Shown here piece by piece: positions 46,414 through 56,704 of a DNA stretch of 64,000 bases (position 1 is its first letter; the number at the start of each line of letters is the position of its first letter). This stretch comes from Chitinophagaceae bacterium (lineage in GTDB: Bacteria > Bacteroidota > Bacteroidia > Chitinophagales > Chitinophagaceae), in the NCBI GenBank assembly GCA_004028795.1, contig SAIW01000006.1, positions 310,001 through 374,000 of the forward strand, given 5' to 3'. A program made the position numbers and the translations under genes. The notes under the pieces were generated by a model. It saw only the letters and a list, made by a program, of their open reading frames with translations, was not told the DNA's origin and searched no databases.

Positions 46414-49235
46414 TTTATAAAGGTAACAGTTGCTATGGTTACAGGCCCGAATAAACCACTGGGTTTCGGTTGCCATTTACCCGCAGTAAACAAACCGTTG
46501 GCATCTCTGTTTTCAGGTTTTCTTGCAGGAAAATTGGTGTTATAAAATTTCTTCCAAACTATATTGCATTTATCCAGGTCTGCAATTCTGTTAGCCATTC
46601 CGTTAGTAACTTTTACTTCTAACAAATTATTTTCTTTTAATTGTGAAGAAGGAATAGTTAGCTGGTAAACAGGGCCTAATAATGTTGCAATTCTATTTCC
46701 GTTTATAAATACTTCTGCCGATTCTTCTACTTTTCCAAGATCAATCAAATAAGCAACAGCGTTGGCTTTTGGCTTATTGAAATGCGTTGTATAAGAAGCT
46801 GTGCCAGAAAATATTTTCACATCATTTCCATCAAGATTTGTCCATGAGCCTAATATGGAATTGCTTACTGCTGCCGGTAAAGTTGGCCCGCCACTTACAA
46901 AATTTATATTCCATTTATTTTCAAGAGTAATTGCTTCTCCAACTTTTTGATAAGGATATTTATTACCTGCTAATTGCTTATTACCTGTTTGCAAAATGCA
47001 ACTTTCACCGGTGTTTAATTGCAGGTAAACTTTAGTAATTCCTTCTTTAAATTTTTCAGTTTTAGTAATGCCTGTTTTTAAAGTCATGGGATTATATAAA
47101 ACAACGTTATTTTCTTTAACAGCTAATTCAACCCATCCATCAAAGGGTTTACCGCTTTTGTTTGCAATAAAATAAGTATGCCCATCTGTTGTACTTCTTC
47201 TATTGTATTGCAAGCCTTGCTCTAACATTGTTTCTTTTCTAATTGTTGCAGCATCTAATAGCATTTGCAGATTATCGTCAATAATAAATTTTCCTTTCCC
47301 AACTGTTGCAGTTAGCACATTATTCTCTTTTGAAAAATTTATTTGCTGCAAGCGTTTATCATAAGCTTCCTGCTTTTGTTTCAAGCCTCCATAACCCGGA
47401 ACATTTTTTGGCAAATTTTTATACACTAAAATTGTTGCACCATTCTTTGCCAATACAATTAATTTATCTAATGTTTCTAAAGGAAGAAATTTTACATTAG
47501 GTATTAAAATAGTTTGATAGTTGTGCTTACTTGATTGAATAGCATTACCACTATTAGAAAGTTGTTCAACAATCTGTTTATCAGAAACAAAATCGAATGC
47601 ATAACCGTGTTCTAATAAATATTCTGAGTTCTTGTTAAAACCTGTTTGCTCAAAGCCTTTCATGCCATCAAAATGTTGCAGCATAAAATTTCCGCCTTCA
47701 CTAAACTTATCTGCAATAGGAAAATAAACCAATACATCATTATCAGGTTTTGCTCTTTGTAAAAAACTCTGACAACGAGCCACATAATTATTTAATGTAC
47801 CGAAATCTTTCCAGAAACTATTGGCAGGCGTAAAATGTACAGCAGCGTAAAACAACCAGCCAGGCCATGTTTCATTTTGCGGAGAATAATTGGTGCCATG
47901 CCAAAACACATGGTTTACCCCACCAACAAAATATTTATCAACTGCCTGTTTTACATCGCCTAAAGAAGATTGAAAATGTTCATCTAACCATGTTGCAGTT
48001 TCTGATGATGCTAAAGGTTTGCCCATTACATTGGCTGTTGATGTTGCAAACTTAAAACGCAATACATCTTCTCCTTCGGTTTCAGGAATATCTACTACTG
48101 CATAACAATCTAAAATGTTTGCCGGAGAACCATGACTTTGATTACGAACCATTTTACCTTTTGCAGCAGCCCAATGCTGCCAGGGCTTTGTAAAGTTGTC
48201 TAATATTAATTCTGAAATAGTTTGCCGGTAATCATACAACACTCTTGCATTTTTATCTGCATTGTCTTTTTGATACAATGCCGGCAGTTCATTTCTTAAT
48301 TCATAACCTCTTCTCTTTTTAAATTCATTAAAAAAGTCGGGCGTCCAATTGCTTTGTCCTTTGGCATCATCTACTTCATAACTATCATTAAAAAAGCTTC
48401 TTATGCCGGTTATATCTTTCCCTTTAAATGCTTCATCAAACCTGTTTAAATAGTGTTGTAATGCAGTTGAAGAAAAATGATCTATTACATCTCCTTCACC
48501 GCCAGGAGCAGCACGTTCAACCATCTTGCCATGCCATCCCATAAAGAGTGCATATAAAGTCCAGTTGCCTTGTAATGCAGTCCAGTTAAGCTTTCCCGCA
48601 GCATCAACTTTATTGGTTAAGTCCATTACTTCACCTTTATCTGAGAAAGCCATTAAACTTGTTACAGGTAATATTTTAGGAAAGCGAACCTGATCGAAAG
48701 CATAGGTTTGTAAATTTTTATTGGTTGCAATCGGATAAGACAAAGTATTGATATCTACTTTTTGCCTACTTTCTGAACGGTAAAATACTTCCTGCTGAAA
48801 CATAATTTTTTCATTTAATGTTTCACCTTCTTTTAAAGTATAAATTTTATAATTAATATTTTTACAGGCATCAGTTGGTGTAACCCAAGGCCCGCCAAAG
48901 GGCCAGCCTGTTGCATTTGCCAAATCAATACCCATGTTTAAACGTTTGGCTTCACTTAAAGTGTGTTGCAACATTTCCATCCACTTATCAGATAAGAAAT
49001 TAATAAACTCACTTTCATGCCCGTGTACACCATAAATGGGGGTTATTTCTAAACCACCTAATCCTGCTTTTTCATACAGGTTCATAGCTGCAGTTAAATC
49101 TTTTTTATTTACTGCACTTCCTTCCCACCACCAACGGGTCCAGGGTTTATTGGTTTGCGTTATTACCGGCCATTTAATTTGTGAATGAACATTTATTGAT
49201 GCCAAAACAAGAACAGATACAATAATTTTTTTCAT
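46410..49235 (-). CDS. GH106 alpha-L-rhamnosidase
   Basis: A 941-residue secreted protein. After a signal peptide (VSVLVLASINVHSQ) it shows the GH106 start PVITQTNKPWTRWWWEGSAV and GGLEITPIYGVHGHE, and later RSFFNDSYEVDDAKGQSNWT, VNHVFWHGTNYSP and a C-terminal jelly-roll (GSWTNLDGNDVKIFSGTASY, VEESAEVFINGNRIATLLGP). It releases L-rhamnose from RG-I oligosaccharides, directly feeding the downstream rha genes. It is coupled by ATGA to the heparinase-like gene. Confidence 0.93.
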   Translation of the reverse strand: MKKIIVSVLVLASINVHSQIKWPVITQTNKPWTRWWWEGSAVNKKDLTAAMNLYEKAGLGGLEITPIYGVHGHESEFINFLSDKWMEMLQHTLSEAKRLNMGIDLANATGWPFGGPWVTPTDACKNINYKIYTLKEGETLNEKIMFQQEVFYRSESRQKVDINTLSYPIATNKNLQTYAFDQVRFPKILPVTSLMAFSDKGEVMDLTNKVDAAGKLNWTALQGNWTLYALFMGWHGKMVERAAPGGEGDVIDHFSSTALQHYLNRFDEAFKGKDITGIRSFFNDSYEVDDAKGQSNWTPDFFNEFKKRRGYELRNELPALYQKDNADKNARVLYDYRQTISELILDNFTKPWQHWAAAKGKMVRNQSHGSPANILDCYAVVDIPETEGEDVLRFKFATSTANVMGKPLASSETATWLDEHFQSSLGDVKQAVDKYFVGGVNHVFWHGTNYSPQNETWPGWLFYAAVHFTPANSFWKDFGTLNNYVARCQSFLQRAKPDNDVLVYFPIADKFSEGGNFMLQHFDGMKGFEQTGFNKNSEYLLEHGYAFDFVSDKQIVEQLSNSGNAIQSSKHNYQTILIPNVKFLPLETLDKLIVLAKNGATILVYKNLPKNVPGYGGLKQKQEAYDKRLQQINFSKENNVLTATVGKGKFIIDDNLQMLLDAATIRKETMLEQGLQYNRRSTTDGHTYFIANKSGKPFDGWVELAVKENNVVLYNPMTLKTGITKTEKFKEGITKVYLQLNTGESCILQTGNKQLAGNKYPYQKVGEAITLENKWNINFVSGGPTLPAAVSNSILGSWTNLDGNDVKIFSGTASYTTHFNKPKANAVAYLIDLGKVEESAEVFINGNRIATLLGPVYQLTIPSSQLKENNLLEVKVTNGMANRIADLDKCNIVWKKFYNTNFPARKPENRDANGLFTAGKWQPKPSGLFGPVTIATVTFIK

Positions 49236-49264
49236 TATGTGTTAGATATTACTTTTAATTTATT

Positions 49265-49302
49265 GACAACTGCTGTCAGGGTTTGCAACCGCTGACGGAG
49301 TT
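49265..49302. repeat. AACCGCTGACGG repeat
   Basis: GACAACTGCTGTCAGGGTT followed by GCAACCGCTGACGGAGTT, a short member of the AACCGC family between GH106 and PL22. Confidence 0.65.
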
Positions 49303-49308
49303 ATCTTT

Positions 49309-50520
49309 CTAACTTCTCTTTATTTCCACTGCATACACATCTTCTTTACCTTCAAAGTTGGCACGAAAGATTACCCATTTCCCATCGGGACTGAAATGTA
49401 CATTGGGTTCTAAACGATACTGATGAAACTTCATATTTACTAATCTTTCACTTTGCATACTATCTCCCTGCGGTGTAAAATAATAAATCCACATACCATC
49501 TTTTGCTTTAGCTACCTGTGTATCATTACCACCATCGCCGCAAAAATGTTTCATATCATCTGTTATATTAAAATGAATGCTCCATTCATCCCGTTTTAAT
49601 CTGTATTTCTTTTCTTCCCCTGTTTTTATATTTGTACCTGCTATAAAAAAGTTTACAGAACGGGGTTGCTGCAAATCAAACCAAATTGTTTTACCGTCGG
49701 GTGCAAACCATTCATGCCCTGCAATTTCCATATCCATCGTTCTTTTATGCATTAGCTTAACTTCTTTGGTATTAATATTTATCGTCCAGATTCTATCAAG
49801 CTTATGCCAAGGCCCTTCATGACAAAACATTAATAACTCAGGTTGTGTTGGAGAAAACTGCACATGCCCTATCCATGTATTTTCTGTATGTATTTTTTTA
49901 AGCTCTCCTGTTTTAATATTGATAGTAAATAAATCGTTAGGTAAATGAGCATCAAAAATTCTATCGAAGAACTGACCTTTTTCAGGATATTTTTTTAAAA
50001 TTTCCTTTTGTTCATCACTTGCTTTTGCTCCCGCTAAAAAAGTTTCATCTGCATTAACAGTTGCAATACTTCCTTTATAATCATCAGGAAAAGTAAAGAT
50101 TAATTTAGTCTGTTTGGTATTGATGTTCACTGAAAAAACACTGTCTTTAATCTGATAATACAAATTATTGAATTTATGAGCTATAATCTCACTACCTACT
50201 TTTCCATTGACGTTGGTAATTTGTTCAACTACTAAAGTTTTTAAATTAACAGTATAAGCTTGTCTTCCGCCTGCAGCGTCAGTTCCATAAAAAATCATTC
50301 TATCACCTTCATCCTTTTTTTGAAGTATAAAGGGATTATTATGAAAATAAAAACTTGAATTATTTCCTTCTCTTCTGGTTAGCTTAATTACTTTATGATG
50401 TGTGTCTTTATCAATCCATTCATCAGGCATTTTTTGTCCGCCTGTCTGCATTTGCTGCTGTGCATGAATGTTTATACAAAAAATGTAAATGCCAATAAGT
50501 ATTGTCAAAAATTTTTTCAT
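49309..50520 (-). CDS. Oligogalacturonate lyase, PL22
   Basis: A 403-residue beta-propeller with signal peptide (LTILIGIYIFCINIHAQ). PL22 features: DKDTHHKVIKLTRREGNNSSFYFHNNPF at the N-terminus, HVQFSPTQPELLMFCHEGPW in mid-protein and a C-terminal VHFSPDGKWVIFRANF blade. It splits short oligogalacturonides to unsaturated ends, the substrate for GH105. In enterobacteria the enzyme is cytoplasmic; here it is exported, so digestion should finish in the periplasm. Confidence 0.92.
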   Translation of the reverse strand: MKKFLTILIGIYIFCINIHAQQQMQTGGQKMPDEWIDKDTHHKVIKLTRREGNNSSFYFHNNPFILQKKDEGDRMIFYGTDAAGGRQAYTVNLKTLVVEQITNVNGKVGSEIIAHKFNNLYYQIKDSVFSVNINTKQTKLIFTFPDDYKGSIATVNADETFLAGAKASDEQKEILKKYPEKGQFFDRIFDAHLPNDLFTINIKTGELKKIHTENTWIGHVQFSPTQPELLMFCHEGPWHKLDRIWTININTKEVKLMHKRTMDMEIAGHEWFAPDGKTIWFDLQQPRSVNFFIAGTNIKTGEEKKYRLKRDEWSIHFNITDDMKHFCGDGGNDTQVAKAKDGMWIYYFTPQGDSMQSERLVNMKFHQYRLEPNVHFSPDGKWVIFRANFEGKEDVYAVEIKRS

Positions 50521-50538
50521 ATGTGTTTGTTATTTTTT

Positions 50539-51882
50539 TTAATTACCATCAGGTTTGGTGCTGCTTACAAATGAGCTTTGCGGCCAATAAAATTTTTCAA
50601 ATGCATCCGGCTTTGCAGGATTGAACGCAGCAATATCTTTTCTTAAAAATTTTGCAAAAGGGAGATTTTGTTCTTTAATTGATTGAACAATACATCTTGC
50701 TAGTTCATAAGCTCCATACGGACTGAAATGTGTATTATCTTTTAATTCTGTTGGTTGATTGGGAAATGTATTGGCAGGATAATGTACAAATGCTTTTAAA
50801 GATAGTTCAGGGCCCCAGGCTTCATACAATATTTTACTCATTGCATTCAAATCAATCACAGCAACATTCTCTTCTTTGCCTGTTTGCCTCATGGCTTCCG
50901 GAAAATCTTCTAAGGTGTTGATGATATGATTGGCTGAATCAAAACTTCTTCTGTTCATAGATGTTACTAAAACAGGTGTAACATTTCTTTTTCTTGCCTC
51001 AGCAATCCATTCTTTTAGTGTTTGCTTATACGTTGTGAAAGGGTCTAAGTGGCTGCCACCGGGCTTTTGATCGTTATGAGCAAATTCAATAAACAAATAA
51101 TCACCCGGTTTAATCATACTCCAAACTTTCTCTAATCTTCTTTCACCTTTAAATGCTTTTAATGTTTCGCCGCTTTCAGCATAATTAGCTATACAAATAT
51201 TTTCTGCATCAAAAAAATCAGGAAACATTTGCCCCCATGCTGCCCAAGGCTCACGGTCTTGATCTACTACAGTTGAATTACCGGCTAAGAAAATAGTTGT
51301 TGCTTTTGTGTTGGGTGTAATTTCAATACCACAAACTTTTGCAGCAGTATCATTAAATTCTATGGTTAATAAATTATCCCAATGCAGGTAAGAAAACTCC
51401 CTTGGTTTTAAACGTACTTTACTAACGGCGTTTCCTTTCTTATCTCTTATAATGCTATCCTTGACATGTACCGTAAAAGTTTTGGTAACAATTTCCCCTT
51501 TTTTGGTTTTACTATTTTCAAAAAATAATCTTCTGCATTCTGCACGAACTGTTGTTGCACTTGTTCCTTCAACATCACCTAAAAAAAGTTTTACATCATA
51601 ATTTCCTTCGGGAAGTTTAACAGAAAAATAAAACGGCTTTGCTGAAGTAATAAAATCATTGGTTAAATAATTCTTCCCTTTTCTTTCTATTGATTGAACA
51701 ACAGAACCTTGATCAAAGCCATAACCTGTTTGATAACTGAATTTTGTATCTGCTGTAACTTTTGTATAACCATCGGCACATTTACTGTTTCCAAAATCGA
51801 ATTTGAAACTATTTTGAGCATGAAGACTGAAAATAAAACAACTGAAAATAAATACACTGATTGAGTTTTTTAAGGCTTGCAT
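50539..51882 (-). CDS. Rhamnogalacturonan acetylesterase with N-terminal binding domain (CE12-like, 3)
   Basis: A 447-residue secreted protein (signal SVFIFSCFIFSLHAQ). Residues ~20-190 are a beta-sandwich like that of YesT-type enzymes (FKFDFGNSKCADGYTKV, GYGFDQGS). The SGNH esterase follows: FLAGNSTVVDQD, FAHNDQKPGG and NTHFSPYG. The serine block reads GNST rather than GDST, as seen in this subfamily. GCAATCGTTT lies 5-14 bases before the start. Confidence 0.9.
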   Translation of the reverse strand: MQALKNSISVFIFSCFIFSLHAQNSFKFDFGNSKCADGYTKVTADTKFSYQTGYGFDQGSVVQSIERKGKNYLTNDFITSAKPFYFSVKLPEGNYDVKLFLGDVEGTSATTVRAECRRLFFENSKTKKGEIVTKTFTVHVKDSIIRDKKGNAVSKVRLKPREFSYLHWDNLLTIEFNDTAAKVCGIEITPNTKATTIFLAGNSTVVDQDREPWAAWGQMFPDFFDAENICIANYAESGETLKAFKGERRLEKVWSMIKPGDYLFIEFAHNDQKPGGSHLDPFTTYKQTLKEWIAEARKRNVTPVLVTSMNRRSFDSANHIINTLEDFPEAMRQTGKEENVAVIDLNAMSKILYEAWGPELSLKAFVHYPANTFPNQPTELKDNTHFSPYGAYELARCIVQSIKEQNLPFAKFLRKDIAAFNPAKPDAFEKFYWPQSSFVSSTKPDGN

Positions 51883-51884
51883 TT

Positions 51885-51898
51885 GGCAATCGTTTACT
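51885..51898. promoter_or_regulatory. Candidate operator, GCAATCGTTT motif upstream of CE12-3
   Basis: GGCAATCGTTTACT fits the LacI-type operator pattern at 8 of 10 fixed positions and is near-palindromic around CG. Confidence 0.38.
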
Positions 51899-51951
51899 GC
51901 GTGAATGTATTATGGCTTACATCCCGTTTCATCCTGAGCTATCCTGTAATG

Positions 51952-53922
51952 CTACTTTATTTCAACAGGGATTTTTATTACTGAAAAAGATGATGGCGGT
52001 AAACTGATTATCAGTTCATTATTGTTTATAGCAATTGTTTGCTCAACAGGTTTTATGTTTTGTGGCTGTATAAAATTATTTACATCAGCTATATTATTTG
52101 ATGTTAGCAACTGCATAACAGCTTTATTATTTATCTTTTTCAATCCATTCAATTCGATAGTATAATTGATTGAAGTTGCATTGACATTTGCAAGTTTAAT
52201 AATGACTTCCTTTTTGTTTTTATCAATTACAGCATTGCCGTAAACATTATTCTTTCCAGCAATAGTTTCTCCATCATGCAACATGCTTATTACATGTGTT
52301 CCTTTATTAGTTGAATACATTTGCTGCACATAATAATTAGGTGTTGCATAAGATTGCAAACTGTTAAACCAAATTAAATCGGGTGCCCATTGCCATGCAT
52401 CAATATGTGCAAACAAAGGGGCGTAAGAAGCCATGTAAACCACACCTGCATTGCGTTCTAAGCCTGTCATAAATGCTGCTTCCGCTAATGCACTCTCCCA
52501 ATTATTTTTCTTTTCACCATCGTTGGTTAGTTTAGAATGTGCTGCATATTCCCCTGCAAAAACTTTGCTTCCTTTTCTATCATAGTTATCATAATGTTTG
52601 ACGTTTTGTAAAAACCATTCGGGTGCACGGTAATAATGTTCATCAATTAAATCTGCCCCTAACTTTCTTAAGGTATCATTCAAAAAATTAAAACGTTCTC
52701 CATCAGGATCAGTTCCTGAACTATTAACCAATTGTATGTTTGGATATTTTGCTTTGATGGCTTTTGTAAAAGCGATATTTCTTTCAATGTATTGAGCTCC
52801 CCAATTTTCATTTCCAACACCCATCATTTTTAAATTAAATGGTTTGGGATGACCCATTGCAGCACGTAGCTTTCCCCATTTAGTGGTAATACTTCCGTTA
52901 GCAAATTCAATTAAATCTAATGCATCTTGTATAAATTCTTTTTCATTTTCTATAGCAGCAACTTCTGCACTGTTGAACTGACAAGCCATACCGCAATTCA
53001 ATATGGGCAAGGGTTCTGCACCAATATCTTCTGCCAGTAAAAAATATTCATAAAAACCTAAACCATAAGATTGAAAATAATCGGGTGTTAGTTTGTTTTT
53101 AAATTCTGTATTCCAACGATTGATGATTAATTCCCTGTTTTCAATAGTACCAACTGTTTTTTTCCATTGGTAACGATTGGCTAAATCTCTTCCTTCAACA
53201 ATACAACCACCGGGGAAACGAATAAAACCGGGTTTTAAATCTGCCAGCCATTGCACCAAATCTGCACGCAGACCTTCAGGTCTTTCTTTCCATGTGTGTT
53301 GAGGGAATAATGAAATCATATCAACATCTATAGTTCCCTTGCCCTGTAACAATACATTCAGCTTTGCTTTTGAACAAGTATCATTTGAAGTGAATGATAC
53401 TTTGTATTTTTTCCAATCGTTTGTGAAATTTTGCAAGGATGCAGTTCCTAATTTCTTTCCGTTTGTTCCGATTAATTCAACAATTATTTTAGCATTACCT
53501 TCTTTCTTCCTTACCCAAACAGAAAAATTGTATTGTTCATTTTTCTGAATACCCATTCCGCGAAAACCTTCATTACTTAATCCATACTCACCATTTATTG
53601 TATCGCTTGAAATACGCAAATAGCGTGGGTTTTGAGGTTTCAGTTGTGCATCATTAATTACTAATAACTTTCCATTACCGCCATTTTGTTTTATTTCTTT
53701 CCATCCCATTAATGGTGTTGTAAATTCAAATGAACGATTCTTTACCAATTCGGCATAAATACCACCATCCGCTGCAAAGTTGATGTCTTCAAAAAAAATG
53801 CCCCACATCGTCGGTTGAACAGGAGCAATAATTTTAGATGCTTCAACTATAATTTTATTTTGGGCAACAACATTAGTTAAGCAAAATAAAAATGCTGATA
53901 GGTATAGGATTATCTTCTTCAT
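51952..53922 (-). CDS. GH51 alpha-L-arabinofuranosidase
   Basis: A 656-residue secreted protein (signal IILYLSAFLFCLTNVVAQ). It has the GH51 start QPTMWGIFFEDINFAADGG, a CBM-like insertion (~residues 70-210), the barrel with acid/base Glu in GVGNENWGAQY and nucleophile Glu in GEYAAHS, and a C-terminal beta domain. It strips arabinofuranose from RG-I arabinans. It lies one base after the second GH105 gene in the transcript, so the two are probably coupled. Confidence 0.94.
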   Translation of the reverse strand: MKKIILYLSAFLFCLTNVVAQNKIIVEASKIIAPVQPTMWGIFFEDINFAADGGIYAELVKNRSFEFTTPLMGWKEIKQNGGNGKLLVINDAQLKPQNPRYLRISSDTINGEYGLSNEGFRGMGIQKNEQYNFSVWVRKKEGNAKIIVELIGTNGKKLGTASLQNFTNDWKKYKVSFTSNDTCSKAKLNVLLQGKGTIDVDMISLFPQHTWKERPEGLRADLVQWLADLKPGFIRFPGGCIVEGRDLANRYQWKKTVGTIENRELIINRWNTEFKNKLTPDYFQSYGLGFYEYFLLAEDIGAEPLPILNCGMACQFNSAEVAAIENEKEFIQDALDLIEFANGSITTKWGKLRAAMGHPKPFNLKMMGVGNENWGAQYIERNIAFTKAIKAKYPNIQLVNSSGTDPDGERFNFLNDTLRKLGADLIDEHYYRAPEWFLQNVKHYDNYDRKGSKVFAGEYAAHSKLTNDGEKKNNWESALAEAAFMTGLERNAGVVYMASYAPLFAHIDAWQWAPDLIWFNSLQSYATPNYYVQQMYSTNKGTHVISMLHDGETIAGKNNVYGNAVIDKNKKEVIIKLANVNATSINYTIELNGLKKINNKAVMQLLTSNNIADVNNFIQPQNIKPVEQTIAINNNELIISLPPSSFSVIKIPVEIK

Positions 53923-53923
53923 A

Positions 53924-55252
53924 TTAATTCACAAATTGTAAGGCACTATCATTCATACCAAACTTAAACTGCTTAATCATCTTTATAATTTCACTGCCTG
54001 CTAATAATACAGGGCCATAACCATGAGCAGCATACACATTTATCGGACGGTAATAATAAAATGCAGGCTCAAAAGCCATTCCCGTTCCAACACAGGTGCC
54101 TTCTACCTGCCCTTTATCATTTACTTTAGTTGTCACTGCATTCCATGCTAATAAACACATGGGGCCATAAGCTTTCGCATCTAACCATTTTCTGTTAATA
54201 CCTTTTGCAACAGCATAAGCATAAATTGCTGTAGCAGAAGTTTCTAAATAAGAATCTTCTCTATCTAATAACTGATGCCAAAAGCCTTGCCCTGATTGAT
54301 ATTTAGCCAATCCTTCAACATGCAATTTGTATTGTTGCATAACAGCTTTATAAGAAGGATGTGTTGTTGGCAATACATCTAATAATTCTGCCATTGCCAT
54401 AACAGCCCAACCGTTTGCCCTTGCCCAATGAAACTGCGGATGCGGTTCCATACCTTCAACCCAACCATGCATGTATAATTTTTTTTCTTTATTAAACATA
54501 CGTTGTGAAAATTGCAGTACTTGTTTACAGGCATCATCAAAATATTTTTGATTGCCTGTTAATTTACCCATTTGTGCCAATGCAGGCACACTCATAAATA
54601 AATCATCTAACCATAAAGTATTTGGTAAAGGCCTCATTCTTGCCAATGTTCCATCTTTAAACCGAAATTGCTTATTAAAAATAAAATTCATGTAATTATC
54701 AACCATTGTTCTAACATCAGCATTGGCTTCTGTTCTTATTAATTTTATAGATGCTGCACACATAGCACCTGCATCATCTAATGCTTCAGGGTTAACAACA
54801 GACCTTAATGGATTTGAGTTAAGATGATATGTTTCATATAGCTTTTTAAAAGTTGCGTAACTACTTGCTAAAGCCTGTAATTTTTCTTTTGTATAATTGG
54901 CATACTTAGCATCACCCGTTGCTTCAGAAGCATTCAGCATGCCAGCATAAGTAACTCCCCATTCATAACTTGTAATTCTGAAATCTCCTTTTTGAAAAAC
55001 AGTATTCGTATCAACCTGTGCAGGATTCACAACCTCTTTTGTTTTTTTATTGATGAAAGCCGCAGTTGTATTTGCGTTTATGTAATTGTAAACTTTATCT
55101 AATGTTTTAACAATGTCATTTTGTGAAGGCACTATATAAGGAATAGCATATTCAGGTTTTGAAGCATGCAAATTAGCATCTGTCGACTGAGTAAAAGTAA
55201 TAGTATATAAGCAAGTACCAATAAGTAATGCTGTTAGTTTTCTGTATGGCAT
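53924..55252 (-). CDS. Unsaturated uronyl hydrolase, GH105/GH88 family (2)
   Basis: A 442-residue secreted protein (signal LTALLIGTCLYTITFTQ). It has NPEALDDAGAMCAASIKL with the catalytic Asp, RANGWAVMAMAELL and VLLAGSEIIKM, the family closing motif also seen in the first GH105 (FLLAGSEVYKL). It differs strongly from that paralogue, so the two may take different unsaturated ends (rhamnogalacturonyl and galacturonyl). ATG at 55252 is preferred to a TTG two codons upstream. Confidence 0.9.
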   Translation of the reverse strand: MPYRKLTALLIGTCLYTITFTQSTDANLHASKPEYAIPYIVPSQNDIVKTLDKVYNYINANTTAAFINKKTKEVVNPAQVDTNTVFQKGDFRITSYEWGVTYAGMLNASEATGDAKYANYTKEKLQALASSYATFKKLYETYHLNSNPLRSVVNPEALDDAGAMCAASIKLIRTEANADVRTMVDNYMNFIFNKQFRFKDGTLARMRPLPNTLWLDDLFMSVPALAQMGKLTGNQKYFDDACKQVLQFSQRMFNKEKKLYMHGWVEGMEPHPQFHWARANGWAVMAMAELLDVLPTTHPSYKAVMQQYKLHVEGLAKYQSGQGFWHQLLDREDSYLETSATAIYAYAVAKGINRKWLDAKAYGPMCLLAWNAVTTKVNDKGQVEGTCVGTGMAFEPAFYYYRPINVYAAHGYGPVLLAGSEIIKMIKQFKFGMNDSALQFVN

Positions 55253-55264
55253 AAGCAATGTTTA

Positions 55265-56704
55265 TTAAGCTGTAACCGCTTGTGGTAACGGTTTAAAATA
55301 TTTCAATTCTATTAAATCTGATGGAACAGGCTTGTTGTTCCATGCGTTATGAATAGCTAATGCTGCACCTCTTGCAGTGCTTTGCGGAATAGATGCTGCA
55401 AACACTTCTACTTCCGGAAAAGCAGTTGCCAGCAAATTCATGTACACCGCATTTTTACTAAAACCGCCATCCACAAAAATTCTCGTTACTTCTTTATTTA
55501 GAATAAATGATGTGGATGTTTTCTGCTGCATAATAATATCATACATAAACTGATGATAGGCTTCTTTATAAGAATTAAATGCATTCAAATCTCTTGAAGC
55601 GAAAGCAGAAACATTTATACCAACAGCCACATTGTAATTCTGTTGCAACTGTTCAACACTTTTTATTAATGATGCATCAAACAAAACAGTTTTATAATAG
55701 CCTGCTTCAACATTAAAATGGGCTGCAAATTTCTTAACTGTTTCTTCATGCTCATAACCTGCAAACAACCTTGATGCTTTTACTGGTTTTGCATGATAAC
55801 TCATATAACACAAACAATCATTCTGTAATTCATGTGCAGTTAGCGGAACATTATTAAAAGGGTTTAAACTGATACACCAGGTACCCGTTGATATTAAAAC
55901 AAAGGGTTCATGAAAATTAATTAAGTATGGAATTAATGCAGCAGAACTATCGTGTAAACCAATACCACATTGAATTTCATTAGCATTGCTTTTAAAAGAC
56001 ACTGTTGTTGTTCCTTCTAAAACAGGAGCTAATTTTTCTGCAACACCTTCATTAATAACCCAATCGTGATAATGATTTGTTTGAAAATTCCAAAGGTTAG
56101 TATGGCAGCCAATACTTGTAATATCACTGCAAGTATTATTAGTAATTAAGTAACTTATGTATTGCGGTAAATGCAATGCATACTTAATCTGCTTAAAAAT
56201 TTCAGGTTGCTCATACTTTAATCTATACAACTGCATTCCGCTGTTTAAACTACCCAATACAGGTGAGGCCGTTACCACAGAAAAATTTTCTTCACCGCCA
56301 TAATCTGAGTAAAACTTTTCTTTTAATGTTGGCGGAAATGGTTTTAAATAATTGTATAAAGGCGTTAATGCTTTGCCTTCTTCATTCACATAAACAAAGC
56401 TGGCACCATAAGTTGAAAAGTTCATTGCTTTAATACTGAACGCAGTATTATTTAAAACCTGCAAGCCTGCATCTTTTATCCATGCAGTTAATGCAGCAAT
56501 ATCTTCACAGGCATCGCCATCTTCATCAACTGTTTCGGGTAATGTAGTTGAAGTTTCAAACACAACTTGATATTGTTCATCAAACAAAAACAATTTTTTA
56601 TTTGTTTTACCGATATCAAATATGGCAATAACAGGTATGCTCCCGGCCCCTGAAGGGGAGTAGGAAAACCCGCTATCATATATAAATTTATTTCTGTTGA
56701 ACAT
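55265..56704 (-). CDS. rhaB: Rhamnulokinase-like FGGY carbohydrate kinase
   Basis: Phosphorylates L-rhamnulose to rhamnulose-1-phosphate. A 479-residue FGGY kinase: the ATP site at IAIFDIGKTNKKLFLFD is residues ~28-44, ISTGTWCISLNPF in mid-protein, VDGGFSKNAVYMNLLA near the end. The start is unusual: residues 1-26, including SPSGAGSI, are translated from a palindromic repeat just after the start codon, and no other start lies between it and the kinase core. Its neighbour is rhaI. Confidence 0.88.
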   Translation of the reverse strand: MFNRNKFIYDSGFSYSPSGAGSIPVIAIFDIGKTNKKLFLFDEQYQVVFETSTTLPETVDEDGDACEDIAALTAWIKDAGLQVLNNTAFSIKAMNFSTYGASFVYVNEEGKALTPLYNYLKPFPPTLKEKFYSDYGGEENFSVVTASPVLGSLNSGMQLYRLKYEQPEIFKQIKYALHLPQYISYLITNNTCSDITSIGCHTNLWNFQTNHYHDWVINEGVAEKLAPVLEGTTTVSFKSNANEIQCGIGLHDSSAALIPYLINFHEPFVLISTGTWCISLNPFNNVPLTAHELQNDCLCYMSYHAKPVKASRLFAGYEHEETVKKFAAHFNVEAGYYKTVLFDASLIKSVEQLQQNYNVAVGINVSAFASRDLNAFNSYKEAYHQFMYDIIMQQKTSTSFILNKEVTRIFVDGGFSKNAVYMNLLATAFPEVEVFAASIPQSTARGAALAIHNAWNNKPVPSDLIELKYFKPLPQAVTA

